NCBI GenBank assembly: GCA_934120715.1
Contig: CAKOUW010000001.1
Coordinates: 62,001-126,000, forward strand
DNA: 64,000 nucleotides
Source: an uncultured Bacilli bacterium
GTDB lineage: Bacteria > Bacillota_I > Bacilli_A > RF39 > UBA660
Direction: 5' to 3'
The position numbers and the translations under genes are program-made. Shown piece by piece: positions 52,735 to 61,183 of this stretch. Within the stretch, counting starts at the first letter, position 1. Each line of letters starts with the position of its first letter. The notes beneath the pieces were generated by a model that was not told the DNA's origin, did not search any database, and saw only the letters and a program-made list of their open reading frames with translations.

Positions 52735-53113
52735 AAAATTTTCTTGGAAGAGATTAGTAAATAGTTTTAAATATGCTTTTACTGGTATAAAGACGGCTTA
52801 TTTGGGGGAACAAAATTTAAGAATTCATACTATTATGGCTATATTAGTAATAATTTGTGGTTTTTTATTTAAAATAAGTTATATGGAATGGCTTGTTTGT
52901 TTACTCTTAATAGCCTCTGTTTTGATGGCAGAATTTTTTAATACTGCGATTGAATATGTGGTTGATCTAGCATCTCCTGGTATAAACGATTTGGCTAAGG
53001 CAGCAAAAGATGTAGCTAGTGCCGGGGTATTAGTGATGGCAATGGTTTCCGCTGTTATTGGTTTAATTATATTTGTTCCTAAAATAATATCTGTTCTAGG
53101 AGGATTATTATGA
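52712..53113 (+). CDS. dgkA: Diacylglycerol/undecaprenol kinase
   Basis: 133 residues. The DgkA pattern is SFKYAFTGIKTAYLGEQNLRIHT, with active-site EFFNTAIEYVVDL and AKAAKDVASAGVLVMA. It has three membrane helices. Gram-positive members mainly phosphorylate undecaprenol for wall synthesis. It overlaps ybeY by 23 nt and cdd by 4 nt, inside the ybeY-dgkA-cdd-era operon. Confidence 0.95.
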   Translation: MRVELKGKKFSWKRLVNSFKYAFTGIKTAYLGEQNLRIHTIMAILVIICGFLFKISYMEWLVCLLLIASVLMAEFFNTAIEYVVDLASPGINDLAKAAKDVASAGVLVMAMVSAVIGLIIFVPKIISVLGGLL

Positions 53114-53496
53114 AAGAAGAATTATTAAAATTACATGAAAATAGTTATGCTCCTTATTCTAACTTTTTAGTATCAGCTATTGTGGTTATGAAGGATGATA
53201 CTAAGTTTTCTGGGGTTAATGTTGAAAATGCTAGTTATGGAGCATCAATTTGTGCTGAAAGAAGTGCAATTATATCTGCTATAAGTGCTGGGTATGGACC
53301 GGGTGATTTTAGTGAACTAAATATTATGGTATCATCTGGAGAGATTGGAATGCCTTGTTTTATATGTAGACAAGTTATTGCAGAGTTTTTTGATAAAGAT
53401 GCTATCATTAGGTGCTATGCTACTGATGGTAGATTTAAGGAATATAAAGTAGAGGAGCTATGTCCTTATCCTTTTGGGCATGATGATTTAATATGA
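53110..53496 (+). CDS. cdd: Cytidine deaminase
   Basis: 128 residues. Zinc motifs are VENASYGASICAERSAIISA (Cys-Ala-Glu) and GMPCFICRQVIAEF (two Cys). N-terminal APYSNFLVSAIVV is also conserved. It converts cytidine and deoxycytidine to uridines. It overlaps dgkA and era by 4 nt on each side. Confidence 0.95.
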   Translation: MKEELLKLHENSYAPYSNFLVSAIVVMKDDTKFSGVNVENASYGASICAERSAIISAISAGYGPGDFSELNIMVSSGEIGMPCFICRQVIAEFFDKDAIIRCYATDGRFKEYKVEELCPYPFGHDDLI

Positions 53497-54380
53497 AATG
53501 TGGATTTGTTAGTTTAGTAGGTAGACCAAATGTAGGAAAAAGTACGCTTTTAAATAATTTGATTGGAGTTAAGATAGCAATAACATCAGATGTTAGTGGG
53601 ACAACTAGAAATATAATTCAAGGTATTTATAATGATAATGACTCACAGATTGTCTTTGTAGATACGCCTGGTATTCATAAACCTAATAATAAGTTAGGTG
53701 ATTTGTTAAATAAAAAGGCTTATAATTTAACTGATGGTGTTGATGTTATTTTATTTTTAGTTGATATATCTAAGGGATTTGGTAAGGGAGATCAGTTCAT
53801 TCTAGATAAGATTAAGAATAGTGATGCTAAAATTTTCTTACTTTTAAATAAGATTGATCAAATAAAAAATAAAGAGATTCTTTTACAAGAAATAACTAAA
53901 TTAAAAGAGTTATATGATTTTAGTGAAATTATTCCAATATCAGCACTTAAGGGTAATAATACTGATAGTATCATTAAGGCTATAAAGAAATACTTACCGG
54001 AACAAGATAAAATATATTCTGATGATGATTTAACTAATGTTTCAACTAGATTTATTATGGCAGAATTTGTAAGAGAGAAAATATTAGAACTTACTCATGA
54101 TGAGATTCCTCATACTGTTAGTTGTTATGTAGAGTCATATGAGGAAGATGAAAAGGTTGTTCATATTCAGGCTGTTATTGTTGTTGATAGAGATAATATC
54201 AAAAAAATTATCATCGGAAAAGGTGGTAAGATGCTAAAAGAAGTTGGTATTAGAGCTAGAGATGATATGGAAAAGTTTTTGGGTAAAAAAGTATTTTTGG
54301 AAACTTATGTTAAGACGATAAAAAACTGGAGAGATAGAGAAAAATATTTTGTTGAATTAGGATTAAATGATGATATTTAA
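53493..54380 (+). CDS. era: GTPase Era
   Basis: 295 residues. G1 GRPNVGKSTLLN, the G2 region SGTTRN, G3 DTPGIHKP, G4 NKID, G5 SALKG. The C-terminal KH domain includes VVDRDNIKKIIIGKGGKMLKEVGIRAR. It binds the 16S rRNA 3' end during 30S assembly, fitting with rpsU and ybeY in this neighbourhood. It overlaps cdd by 4 nt. Confidence 0.97.
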   Translation: MKCGFVSLVGRPNVGKSTLLNNLIGVKIAITSDVSGTTRNIIQGIYNDNDSQIVFVDTPGIHKPNNKLGDLLNKKAYNLTDGVDVILFLVDISKGFGKGDQFILDKIKNSDAKIFLLLNKIDQIKNKEILLQEITKLKELYDFSEIIPISALKGNNTDSIIKAIKKYLPEQDKIYSDDDLTNVSTRFIMAEFVREKILELTHDEIPHTVSCYVESYEEDEKVVHIQAVIVVDRDNIKKIIIGKGGKMLKEVGIRARDDMEKFLGKKVFLETYVKTIKNWRDREKYFVELGLNDDI

Positions 54381-54436
54381 AAATAAGTGAATAAAATATT
54401 TATATAATTATCACCATATAAATAGAGGTGATAATT

Positions 54437-54523
54437 ATGGATTATAAACTTTTATGGGAATTATTTAAAAAAACAGGAGATATTAGATATTTTAATTTAT
54501 TACAAGTTTTAAAAAAGAAGTGA
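54437..54523 (+). CDS. yqzL: YqzL-like small protein
   Basis: 28 residues. ATG 54437 follows AGAGGTGAT. The sequence contains LLWELFKKTGDIRYF, matching the W-x-x-F-x-x-T-G-D pattern of YqzL, which sits between era and recO in Bacillus. It overlaps or abuts the recO translation start region. Its role is unknown. It is identified here from motif and position. Confidence 0.8.
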   Translation: MDYKLLWELFKKTGDIRYFNLLQVLKKK

Positions 54524-54528
54524 TTTGT

Positions 54529-55284
54529 TTGAAAATAGAAAGTATAGAAGGTATTGTATTAAGTGATACTAATTATAGTGAGTCTAGTAAAATCTTGAAT
54601 GTATTTACTGTGGAACATGGACTTTTAGGTATTATGTCTAAAGGGTGTAGAAATGTTAAGAGTAAGCTTAGAGCAGGAAGTAGAAAATTAATCTATGGTA
54701 AATTTAATATTTATTATAAAGAAAATGGTCTCTCTACTTTAATTAGTGTTGATATTATTAATTCTTTTTCAAATATAGTTATGGATTTAGAGAGAATAAG
54801 TTATGCTTCTTTTTTACTTGATTTAGTTTTACAAGTTGTTAAACAAAATGGTGATAGTGATATTTTTAATTTACTTAAAGATTCTTTAATAAAGCTAGAT
54901 GAAGGTTTTTCTCCTATAGTTATTAGTAATATTTTAGAATTAAAATTACTTAGTTATTTAGGAGTAGCGCCTTGTATTGATGGATGTAGTGTATGTGGTA
55001 GTACTAAGAGTATAATTACTTTATCTTCTTCTAGTGGTGGATATATATGTAGAAATTGTTATAGTAATGAAGGTTTGGTTAGTGATAAGACTATTAAAAT
55101 GATTAGAATGTATTATTATGTTGATATTAAAAATATTTCTAAACTTGATGTATCTAATTTAGTTACTACTGAAATTAATAGATTTTTAGATGATTATTAT
55201 GATAGATATACGGGACTTTATTTAAAGAGTAAAGATTTTATTAAAAATATTAATAAGGTTTTAGTTGTTGACAATAACAAATAA
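54529..55284 (+). CDS. recO: DNA repair protein RecO
   Basis: About 251 residues from TTG 54529 (GAAGTGATT upstream). GTG 54520 would overlap the yqzL stop. N-terminal OB-fold EGIVLSDTNYSESSKILNVFT, then helices, then zinc finger CIDGCSVCGSTKS...GGYICRNCYS. It loads RecA with RecR. The promoter of the next unit overlaps its last codons (55268-55296). Confidence 0.92.
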   Translation: MKIESIEGIVLSDTNYSESSKILNVFTVEHGLLGIMSKGCRNVKSKLRAGSRKLIYGKFNIYYKENGLSTLISVDIINSFSNIVMDLERISYASFLLDLVLQVVKQNGDSDIFNLLKDSLIKLDEGFSPIVISNILELKLLSYLGVAPCIDGCSVCGSTKSIITLSSSSGGYICRNCYSNEGLVSDKTIKMIRMYYYVDIKNISKLDVSNLVTTEINRFLDDYYDRYTGLYLKSKDFIKNINKVLVVDNNK

Positions 55285-55296
55285 TCTTAGTATATT
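55268..55296 (+). promoter_or_regulatory. Promoter of the short T-box/glyS unit
   Basis: Consensus TTGACA, 17-nt spacer, TATATT. It lies across the end of recO and sets the leader start near 55303. Confidence 0.7.
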
Positions 55297-55302
55297 ATTT
55301 GT

Positions 55303-55430
55303 ATAAGTGCGATGATGAGTGTGGAAAACTCGGAGTAGTATATATTAGAGTAGATTCTTCTAGAATAAATAAGGTGGAACCGCGGAGTTATTTTCGTCCT
55401 TATATAGTCTAGGGGATTTTTATTTTTAGG
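55303..55430 (+). promoter_or_regulatory. Unusually short T-box leader upstream of the glyS unit
   Basis: The T-box core GGTGGAACCGCGG is at 55373-55385 and is followed by a TCGTCC-type antiterminator partner and a weak terminator ending in GGGGATTTTTATTTTT. Only about 70 nt lie between the predicted start and the core, so stem I is very small. I cannot find the usual AG bulge/apical loop or a clear glycine specifier. The known minimal glyQS T-boxes are longer. Glycine specificity is inferred from the downstream glyS. Confidence 0.7.
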
Positions 55431-55441
55431 GTGGTGGTAGT

Positions 55442-56188
55442 ATTATAATTTATGGTGAAAAGCATCTTGATGAAAATAGTTTTACTAGTATAGTTGTATC
55501 TGGGAGAAGTGTTTTTGCATATGGTGATGATAGGATAGTATACTCAGGTAATGATCATTCTTTTTGTGACAAGATTAGGGCTCTTCCTAAAAGGGCTGTT
55601 GTTGATAATTTAGTAAACTATTTTTTAGATTGTTCTAATGTAACTTGTATTGATTATAGTCAAAAAGGTAATATATCTTTATTTAGTGATATGGGAAAAA
55701 GAATTTCTATTGATTTTAATTTAGACAGTCGGATGCTTAAAAAAATAGAAAAAAATTATAATAGTAAAAGATTTCAGTTATTATTTGATAGTTTGGATTC
55801 AAATTGTGTTTATATCTTTTCCTTGGCTGATAATAACAGGAGACTTGTTAGAGCAAATGGTTTAAGAGATGATAGTGGTAGAAAAAGGCTGATTTTTGAA
55901 CTTTCTAGAGGTGAAGCTGATGATGGTGTTATTTCTCAAGAAGAGAAGATATTTTTAGATAAGGCCGTTGAACTAATATCAGGAAGTGAATATATAAATG
56001 ATGAAAATACTTCTTATTTTGATGGCTTAGAAAGTTTTTTTAACTGTAGAACTATAGGTGATGGTGGCAATTTGTTAGTATATTCTGATTCTTTGAAAGA
56101 GTATTTTAATGGAAAAGTTTCTAGACATAATTCAAAAATTAAAAGGAAGAATGCAAAACAATATAAATTGGAGGGATTGAAAAAATGA
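55442..56188 (+). CDS. Unknown protein upstream of glyS, probable non-AUG start
   Basis: The frame is open from just after TAG 55427 to 56188 and reads as a real protein from about 55448: YGEKHLDENSFTSIVVSGRS, then FAYGDDRIVYSGNDHSFCDK. There is no ATG, GTG or TTG in frame before ATG 55691, which is deep inside the domain and lacks a ribosome site. AGGGTGGTGG at 55428-55437 suits starts at ATA 55445 or ATT 55442/55448. The product would be about 246-248 residues. The family is not recognised. The stop overlaps glyS (ATGA), so the genes are coupled under the T-box. Confidence 0.6.
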   Translation: MIIYGEKHLDENSFTSIVVSGRSVFAYGDDRIVYSGNDHSFCDKIRALPKRAVVDNLVNYFLDCSNVTCIDYSQKGNISLFSDMGKRISIDFNLDSRMLKKIEKNYNSKRFQLLFDSLDSNCVYIFSLADNNRRLVRANGLRDDSGRKRLIFELSRGEADDGVISQEEKIFLDKAVELISGSEYINDENTSYFDGLESFFNCRTIGDGGNLLVYSDSLKEYFNGKVSRHNSKIKRKNAKQYKLEGLKK

Positions 56189-57552
56189 AGTTAACAATGG
56201 AAAAATTAGTTAATTATTGTAAACAATATGGATTTATATTTCAGGGAAGTGAAATATATGGAGGACTTGCAAATACTTGGGATTATGGTCCTTTAGGTTC
56301 TAGACTTAAAAATAATGTTAAGGATTTATGGAGAAAGAGATTTATTCAAGAACGTAGTAATGCGTATGAAGTTGATGCTGCTATATTGATGCATCCTAGA
56401 GTTTGGGAAGCATCTGGACATGTGGCTAGTTTTTCAGATCCTTTGATTGATTGTAAACATTGTAAAATGAGACATCGTGCTGATAATTTGATTGATGATT
56501 TTGATGAGAATGCTCATGCTGATGGAATGACTCAAGAAGAAATGATGGCATATATTAGAGAACATAAGGTACCATGTCCAAAATGTGGTAGTAGTGATTA
56601 TACAGATATTCGTCAATTTAATTTGATGTTTGAGACTCATCGTGGTGTTACTGAGGATAGTAAAAATAAGGTTTATTTGAGACCTGAAAATGCCCAAGGT
56701 GAGTATGTTAATTTTTTAAATGTACAGAGAACTATGAGAGCTAAATTGCCTTTTAGTATTGGTCAAATTGGTAAGGCTTTTAGAAATGAAATAACTCCTG
56801 GTAATTTTACATTTAGAACAATAGAGTTTGAGCAAATGGAGTATCAAACATTTTGCAAAGAAGGTACTGATTCTGATCTTTATAGATATTTTAAAGAATA
56901 TGCTAAAAAATATTTTATGGATTTAGGATTACCAGAAGAAAAATTAAGATATCATGATCATGAAAAATTGGCTCATTATGCTAAGGAAGCTTGTGATATT
57001 GAGTATAAGTTCTGCTTTGGATGGGGAGAAATAAATGGTACTCATAATCGTACTAATTATGATCTAAGTAGACATCAGGAATATTCTACAGTTTCACAAG
57101 AATATTTAGATCCAGAAACAAATGAAAAGTTTATTCCATATATTATTGAATCAACAGTTGGATGTGATAGAACTGTTTTAGCTATACTTGATAATTGTTA
57201 TGATGAAGAGACTTTAGAAAATGGTGATGTTAGAGAGGTTATGAGATTTAGTCCAGCTCTTGCTCCATATAAAGTGGCAGTCTTACCGTTAAATAAAAAG
57301 TATCATGGGGATTTAGCTAAAGAAATTTATGCTGATTTGAGTAAAGCATTTATGACTAGTTATGATGAAAGTGGTTCTATTGGTAAACGTTATAGAAGAT
57401 CCGATGCTGTCGGAACACCATTTGCTGTAACAATAGATGATGAAACTATTAATAATGGAGTTGTTACTTTAAGAGATAGGGATACTATGAAACAGGTTAC
57501 TTTAAAAATTGATGAAGTAAAAAAATATATCGAAGAAAGAATTGTCTTTTAG
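56185..57552 (+). CDS. glyS: Glycyl-tRNA synthetase (alpha2 type)
   Basis: 455 residues. Class II core: GFIFQGSEIYGGLANTWDYGPLG, HPRVWEASGHVASFSDP, zinc pair CKHC...CPKCG, motif 2 KAFRNEITPGNFTFRTIEFEQMEYQ, motif 3 VGCDRTVLAIL, and the anticodon-binding C-terminal domain. This is the dimeric archaeal/eukaryal-like GlyRS, not the alpha/beta glyQS type. It overlaps the upstream unknown gene by 4 nt and is probably under the short T-box at 55303. Confidence 0.96.
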   Translation: MKLTMEKLVNYCKQYGFIFQGSEIYGGLANTWDYGPLGSRLKNNVKDLWRKRFIQERSNAYEVDAAILMHPRVWEASGHVASFSDPLIDCKHCKMRHRADNLIDDFDENAHADGMTQEEMMAYIREHKVPCPKCGSSDYTDIRQFNLMFETHRGVTEDSKNKVYLRPENAQGEYVNFLNVQRTMRAKLPFSIGQIGKAFRNEITPGNFTFRTIEFEQMEYQTFCKEGTDSDLYRYFKEYAKKYFMDLGLPEEKLRYHDHEKLAHYAKEACDIEYKFCFGWGEINGTHNRTNYDLSRHQEYSTVSQEYLDPETNEKFIPYIIESTVGCDRTVLAILDNCYDEETLENGDVREVMRFSPALAPYKVAVLPLNKKYHGDLAKEIYADLSKAFMTSYDESGSIGKRYRRSDAVGTPFAVTIDDETINNGVVTLRDRDTMKQVTLKIDEVKKYIEERIVF

Positions 57553-57579
57553 GCTTTTCTTTTTTAGTTGGTGAAGATA

Positions 57580-58083
57580 ATGATGTATAAGTGGAAATAT
57601 GAGACTCCTATAGGTTACTCCAATATTTTGATGAGTAGTGATTCAGAGTATCTTACAGGATTGTGGTTTGAAGATAGTAGTGATTCAACAAAACACACTG
57701 GCGATTATAAGGAAATGAAATTGCCTATTTTTACTCAGACCATAAAATGGTTGGATATTTATTTTAGTGGTAATAAACCTTACTTTGTGCCTAAGTATAA
57801 GTTAAATAATTTAACACCGTTTCGAAAGGCGGTTATAGATGTAATGTGTAATATAGATTATGGAAAAACTATTACTTATAATGATATTGCTTTGGAAATT
57901 GCTGCAAAAAGGGGTATTAAAAAAATGTCTGCTCAAGCAGTTGGAGGGGCGGTAGGGTGGAATCCTATTTGTATTATTATTCCTTGTCATAGAGTTATTG
58001 GGAGTGATGGTAGATTGGTTGGCTATGGTGGAGGTATTAATAATAAAAAGTTACTTTTAGAACATGAGAAAAAACTTAAATAA
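57580..58083 (+). CDS. ogt: Methylated-DNA--protein-cysteine methyltransferase
   Basis: 167 residues from ATG 57580 (GGTGAAG upstream). Active-site IIIPCHRVIGSDGRLVGYGGG with Cys acceptor. The DNA-binding segment FRKAVIDVMCNIDYGKTITYNDIA and QAVGGAVGWNPI are standard. It transfers methyl from O6-methylguanine. It lies 27 nt after glyS. Confidence 0.94.
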   Translation: MMYKWKYETPIGYSNILMSSDSEYLTGLWFEDSSDSTKHTGDYKEMKLPIFTQTIKWLDIYFSGNKPYFVPKYKLNNLTPFRKAVIDVMCNIDYGKTITYNDIALEIAAKRGIKKMSAQAVGGAVGWNPICIIIPCHRVIGSDGRLVGYGGGINNKKLLLEHEKKLK

Positions 58084-58121
58084 TATTATATCTTTAGTTA
58101 TAATTTAATGATTTTTATAGT

Positions 58122-58150
58122 TTGACATTTTTATTTCCTCATGTTATGAT
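58122..58150 (+). promoter_or_regulatory. Promoter of the HEXXH/transglutaminase-like pair
   Basis: Consensus TTGACA, 17-nt spacer, TATGAT. Predicted start near 58157 is only about 10 nt before a strong terminator hairpin. Confidence 0.7.
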
Positions 58151-58165
58151 TTGTTTGTTAGCTTT

Positions 58166-58200
58166 GATTATGTAAATTACTTTACATAATCTTTTTCTTT
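58166..58200 (+). terminator. Terminator-like hairpin directly after the promoter
   Basis: GATTATGTAAA, TTAC loop, TTTACATAATC (perfect 11 bp), then TTTTTCTTTT. It is either an early attenuator for the next gene or the ogt terminator with a promoter embedded before it. Confidence 0.75.
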
Positions 58201-58218
58201 TATTTATTGGGGGCTATT

Positions 58219-59108
58219 ATGAATGATGAAATCTTTGACTTAGTTTATGATTATTCAGTTAATAATAAATTAGCAGATAGGAAATTTATTGATAGAGTAA
58301 TTGAGATTGCCTTAGAAGGGAAAAAGCTTTTTGAATATGTTCTTAGTACCTTATATACAAGTAATGATAATTCTAATACATTTGCATCATATGATGCATT
58401 AAAAAAGAGATTTTGATTCATGTGGAAAATATGAAATTTTTGAGACAAACTCATGGCTATTATGATTTTTTATCTAGCGAATTTGAGCGAGTAATGCTTA
58501 AAAATCTTAGAGTTGTACAGGTTGTATTACATGAGATGGAACATGCTTCTCAATGTAAAAGTATTGATTGTGATAACAATAATTCAATTGAGAATAGTCT
58601 TTTAAAGGCTTCTTTTTACTTACTTTTGGTTATAAGAAATCCACAGATTTTAGAACAATTTTCAAATAAAGAAAGACAGGCTTTTTTTAGTCTAGGCAGT
58701 GAGTTACGACGTCAATATTATGATTTTGATCCGGCTGAGAGATTGGCTGAAATTAATTCATTGGAGTCAATAATATCAATTATTTTGCCTATAAAAAAGG
58801 AATTCCCAGATTTATATGAGTTTGAGATATTTGAATTAATACGTGAACACTTAAGAGGTTATTTTGACTCTTATAGGAAGAGGGGGGTTTGTCCTACACA
58901 ATTGTATTTATCAGCTATAGGTCATAATGATGTGTGGACGAACTTTGATTTTTATAATAATGATGTAAAGAAATTAAAAAAACAAGTTAGTGATAAATAT
59001 GATTTGATAGAACGATTGAGGTTAGGTTTACCAGTTAGTGATGCAGAACTATCAGGAAATTTATTTGCGCTTGCTAAAAGTAAGATTAAATATAAGAAAG
59101 ACTGTTGA
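58219..59108 (+). pseudogene. HEXXH-motif protein, off-frame at an A6 run
   Basis: ATG 58219 starts a frame that ends at 58416 (65 residues, helical: DEIFDLVYDYSVNNKLADRK). Adding one A to the run at 58401-58406 continues into the second frame to 59108, giving about 296 residues in all. The second part starts LIHVENMKFLRQTHGYYDFL and carries VLHEMEHASQCK, a zinc-protease HEXXH motif, then helical text and FDPAERLAEINSLES (a possible third ligand Glu). It resembles ImmA/IrrE-like minimal proteases in layout, but I cannot assign a family. It is upstream of an HTH/transglutaminase-like gene. Confidence 0.65.
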
Positions 59109-59204
59109 TTGGTGCGGTTGTAAATATTTTATTATATAAAAAATAGTAGAAACATATAAAATAAAAGAAATTAAGTTTTTTGTTGTTATTGGGGGTTGGA
59201 ATTT

Positions 59205-60977
59205 ATGAGAGCTAAAACTTTTAAGTCATTAAGAGAGATATTTGGATATAGTCTAGATGATTTAACTAAAAAAATGAGATGTGACTTATCATATATTATT
59301 AATATGGAAAACAATGATTTAGAGGTATCATTTACTGTATTGAAGATGCTTTCTAATATTTATGGAATTTCAATAAAAAAAATTGTTGAGCTTGATAGTA
59401 TTAATGGGGCATTTAATCTTTCACCAGAACAAATTAAATTTATGGTTTTAGCTTATAAATCTGATGATACATGTGATTTTTCGGCTTGCAAAACTGGTAA
59501 TACTGATGACTTTTTAGACTATATAAAAGCTCCTGGTAATTTTAGCAAGTATCGTTATGTTGATGTAGCAAACTTTATTAAAATACCATATAAACTATAC
59601 ACTAGAGATAATGGGGTGATTGAGGGAAATATTACAAGCTTGGATTTTCTTGAATTGGCTGATTATAGTGATGAGAAAATTATTAAAGGAATAGAGACTA
59701 ATGAAAAACACTATAAAGGTATGCTTTCTTTTAATGAATACTTGTATTTGTGTCTTTCAAAATATAGTGATAATCTGAATCTAAGTTATGAGATAGCTAA
59801 TAGAATTAAAACTATTGGGCAAAGCTGTATGGAAAAGGTTAAATATGTTTCTATGATCGATTATATTTTGTCTGATAATCAATATTTTAAATTTCCTGAC
59901 TTTGAAATTAATGATGATTTTTTACGCTCTTTAAATGAAAATATAAATCCTAATTATACTGCTGAAGAGAGAATATTTTATTATTACTTTAAGATGTGTT
60001 TTCTATTAAAGGAGGACTATAAGTATCTTTTTGCATTCTTTATTTCAAAAGATTATACTACTGCGTGTTTTAGAAAGAGTGCTAATAGGCTTTCTTCAAT
60101 AAATGCTTCTAATAATCATGTTAGTTGTTTTGAATTTGAGGCAATTTTAAATAAACTTATGCAAAAGGAGGGAGCACTTACTAAGATTGAGCCATTTAGT
60201 GGAAGTAGCACTCATACATATACTGAGGCTGTTGTAGATAAAAGACACTATATTTTTGATTCGTTTACTAGTCCTTTAGATAGTGCTGCTATTTGTGATT
60301 TTATCAATGTTAGAATGGGAAATTTATATACTGGAATTGTTGCTGATAGTTTAGAGGAAAATAGTTATTATTATCCACATATCAATAAAATATATAATGA
60401 TGTTTGTACAGAAATGCATTGTGATAGAAAAAAATTTGATCCTTTTGAACTTGAAGAATGTTTTTTAGGTATAGATAATTTAAAGATTAATGATTCCTTA
60501 AAATCTAGATTAAAAAGATATTTTAGTTATTTTAACAGATACCCTCTAGAAAGTGGCGAATTTTATTTAAATTTTCTTAAGGACAGACGCTTTGATTTTA
60601 ATGATGTTATTAAGATGACTGGTGTTTGTTCAACTATTAATGACTATGGACTTGGTTTTGTATTATCGGTATGTCAGGATAATGATCAGTATATGTATTT
60701 TTACTTTGGTGAAGATGATACTATAAAGATGTTTGATGAGAAAAAGATGTCGGAAATGATTGAGGAAAATAAGATTATTATTGCAACTTCTTTAGGTATT
60801 TCTGAAACTATTTATAGAACTATTCCTGGTATTGATACCGAGTTACAGGAAAAGATGAATCATGTAGCTGTTGAGACTATTTTACCTAAGCTCTTTAATG
60901 ATATATATGAGGAGTCTCTTGTTATTGGTGATCAGGATTCTAATAGTATTCAGAAGAAAAAGAGTGATAATTCCTAA
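59205..60977 (+). CDS. HTH protein with transglutaminase-like cysteine-protease core
   Basis: 590 residues from ATG 59205. Residues 1-65 form an Xre-type helix-turn-helix (KSLREIFGYSLDDLTKKMRCDLSYI). The middle part is helical. A transglutaminase-like triad is visible: Cys308 in NNHVSCFEFEAILNKLM, His337 in STHTYTEAVVDKRHYIFD and Asp352, with the spacing and the H-x-x-x-E-V...W/Y-x-x-x-D style of the family. The rest is unassigned; there is no signal peptide. It is 96 nt after the HEXXH gene. The family is not recognised as a whole. Confidence 0.65.
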   Translation: MRAKTFKSLREIFGYSLDDLTKKMRCDLSYIINMENNDLEVSFTVLKMLSNIYGISIKKIVELDSINGAFNLSPEQIKFMVLAYKSDDTCDFSACKTGNTDDFLDYIKAPGNFSKYRYVDVANFIKIPYKLYTRDNGVIEGNITSLDFLELADYSDEKIIKGIETNEKHYKGMLSFNEYLYLCLSKYSDNLNLSYEIANRIKTIGQSCMEKVKYVSMIDYILSDNQYFKFPDFEINDDFLRSLNENINPNYTAEERIFYYYFKMCFLLKEDYKYLFAFFISKDYTTACFRKSANRLSSINASNNHVSCFEFEAILNKLMQKEGALTKIEPFSGSSTHTYTEAVVDKRHYIFDSFTSPLDSAAICDFINVRMGNLYTGIVADSLEENSYYYPHINKIYNDVCTEMHCDRKKFDPFELEECFLGIDNLKINDSLKSRLKRYFSYFNRYPLESGEFYLNFLKDRRFDFNDVIKMTGVCSTINDYGLGFVLSVCQDNDQYMYFYFGEDDTIKMFDEKKMSEMIEENKIIIATSLGISETIYRTIPGIDTELQEKMNHVAVETILPKLFNDIYEESLVIGDQDSNSIQKKKSDNS

Positions 60978-61013
60978 TTTCTTTAAAAAATTGTTTATAA
61001 TATGAAAAAAGTG

Positions 61014-61042
61014 TTGACAAATAAGGACTTAGTGCATATAAT
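61014..61042 (+). promoter_or_regulatory. Consensus promoter of the infC operon
   Basis: TTGACA, 17-nt spacer, TATAAT, both boxes perfect. Start near 61049. Confidence 0.85.
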
Positions 61043-61048
61043 TGTACT

Positions 61049-61183
61049 AGTCAAAGAAAAAGGAAAGAGATTTATATCCACCTGATCAGCGAGTAGCGAT
61101 GGGTAAATGCCAAAACATATTTTGTTTTTTTGGGTGGATATATTATGTATATCCGCTTTTCTTGTATTATGGAGGTGTTAAGT
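61049..61183 (+). promoter_or_regulatory. Structured leader of infC-rpmI-rplT (L20-type candidate)
   Basis: ATATCCACC (61074-61082) pairs with GGTGGATAT (61133-61141) and closes a domain containing GATGGGTAAATGCC. A CAAAA-CATA-TTTTG hairpin before a T7 tract (61111-61131) could terminate transcription. In Bacillus this operon is attenuated when L20 binds its leader. This RNA sits in the same place, but I cannot confirm the L20 site by eye. Confidence 0.65.
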
